The notes under the pieces: generated by a model
What the model was told of the DNA's origin: nothing
What the model saw: only the letters and a program-made list of their open reading frames with translations
Databases searched by the model: none
Position numbers and translations under genes: made by a program
Shown: positions 63,959-64,000 of the stretch, in pieces
How positions within the stretch are numbered: the first letter of the stretch is position 1
Layout of the letters: each line of letters opens with the position of its first letter
DNA from: Alistipes provencensis
GTDB taxonomy: Bacteria > Bacteroidota > Bacteroidia > Bacteroidales > Rikenellaceae
NCBI RefSeq assembly: GCF_900083545.1
Contig: NZ_LT559262.1
Location: forward strand, 2,451,673-2,515,672
Length of the DNA stretch: 64,000 nucleotides
Direction: 5' to 3'

Positions 63959-64000
63959 ATGAACATCAAATATTTCCTGCTTGTTTCACTTGTCGCACTG
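63959..64000 (+). CDS. Start of a secreted protein (truncated by window end)
   Basis: ATG at 63959 opens a frame reading MNIKYFLLVSLVAL to the edge, clearly the start of a signal peptide. It lies 70 bases after the DUF4998 gene and probably continues the operon. The product cannot be named. Confidence 0.6.
   Translation, partial: MNIKYFLLVSLVAL

Noticed and set aside
1..64000. CRISPR arrays, tRNA or rRNA genes, insertion sequences
   Set aside because: I saw no repeat-spacer pattern, no cloverleaf or rRNA-like stretch and no transposase while reading; short tRNAs could still be missed without a covariance search.

Overview
The window looks like chromosomal DNA of a gut Bacteroidota, most likely an Alistipes/Rikenellaceae-type organism. 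Reasons: high GC, SusC/SusD pairs, BACON and DUF1735 lipoproteins, no Shine-Dalgarno signals, and several promoters that fit the Bacteroidota consensus (TTTG or TTG, 20 bases, TAnnTTTG). The genus is inference; the phylum is well supported.

Layout. 1-2650: sugar-phosphate housekeeping on the minus strand (end of a NahK-like kinase, manA, a ROK hexokinase). 2737-8216: a minus-strand ilvD-ilvB-ilvN-ilvC operon headed by an 18-residue Ile/Val/Leu-rich leader peptide and a textbook attenuator. 8499-11058: plus-strand thrB-thrC preceded by a short leader ORF with twelve consecutive Thr codons. 11113-12282: a lipoprotein of unknown function. 12360-18248: a minus-strand three-gene operon that I consider the most unusual feature. 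It encodes a stand-alone RyR-domain protein, a DUF4062-NACHT-TPR STAND protein, and a membrane protein resembling CASTOR/POLLUX ion channels (TM segments, two TrkA-N/RCK-like domains) that ends in a second RyR domain. It may be a defence or signalling system.

18438-43503: a 13-gene, 25-kb minus-strand polysaccharide utilisation operon: a DUF1735 lipoprotein, two SusC/SusD pairs, a SUMF1-like lipoprotein, two GH43, a mannonate-oxidoreductase-type SDR, two GH115 alpha-glucuronidases, a WbsX/GH99-like protein and a GH127. 43572-51950: an AraC regulator, a divergent uxuA-WbsX-GH127 operon, and a second AraC regulator coupled to an (alpha/alpha)-toroid protein. 52131-64000: a plus-strand operon with a fucose/arabinose-isomerase-family protein, two WbsX-like proteins, a frameshifted SusC, a SusD, two glycan-binding-type lipoproteins and the start of another secreted protein.

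Together the glycan genes suggest import of a glucuronic-acid- and arabinofuranose-decorated plant polysaccharide. GH115 would release (methyl)glucuronate, and GH43 and GH127 would remove arabinose. UxuA and the SDR fit the hexuronate route through mannonate. No endo-acting backbone enzyme is visible in the window, so the backbone is unresolved.

Other structure worth attention: poly-G tracts inside two SusC genes, one of them at the frameshift; and a 641-bp, almost identical inverted copy shared by WbsX genes 33 kb apart.
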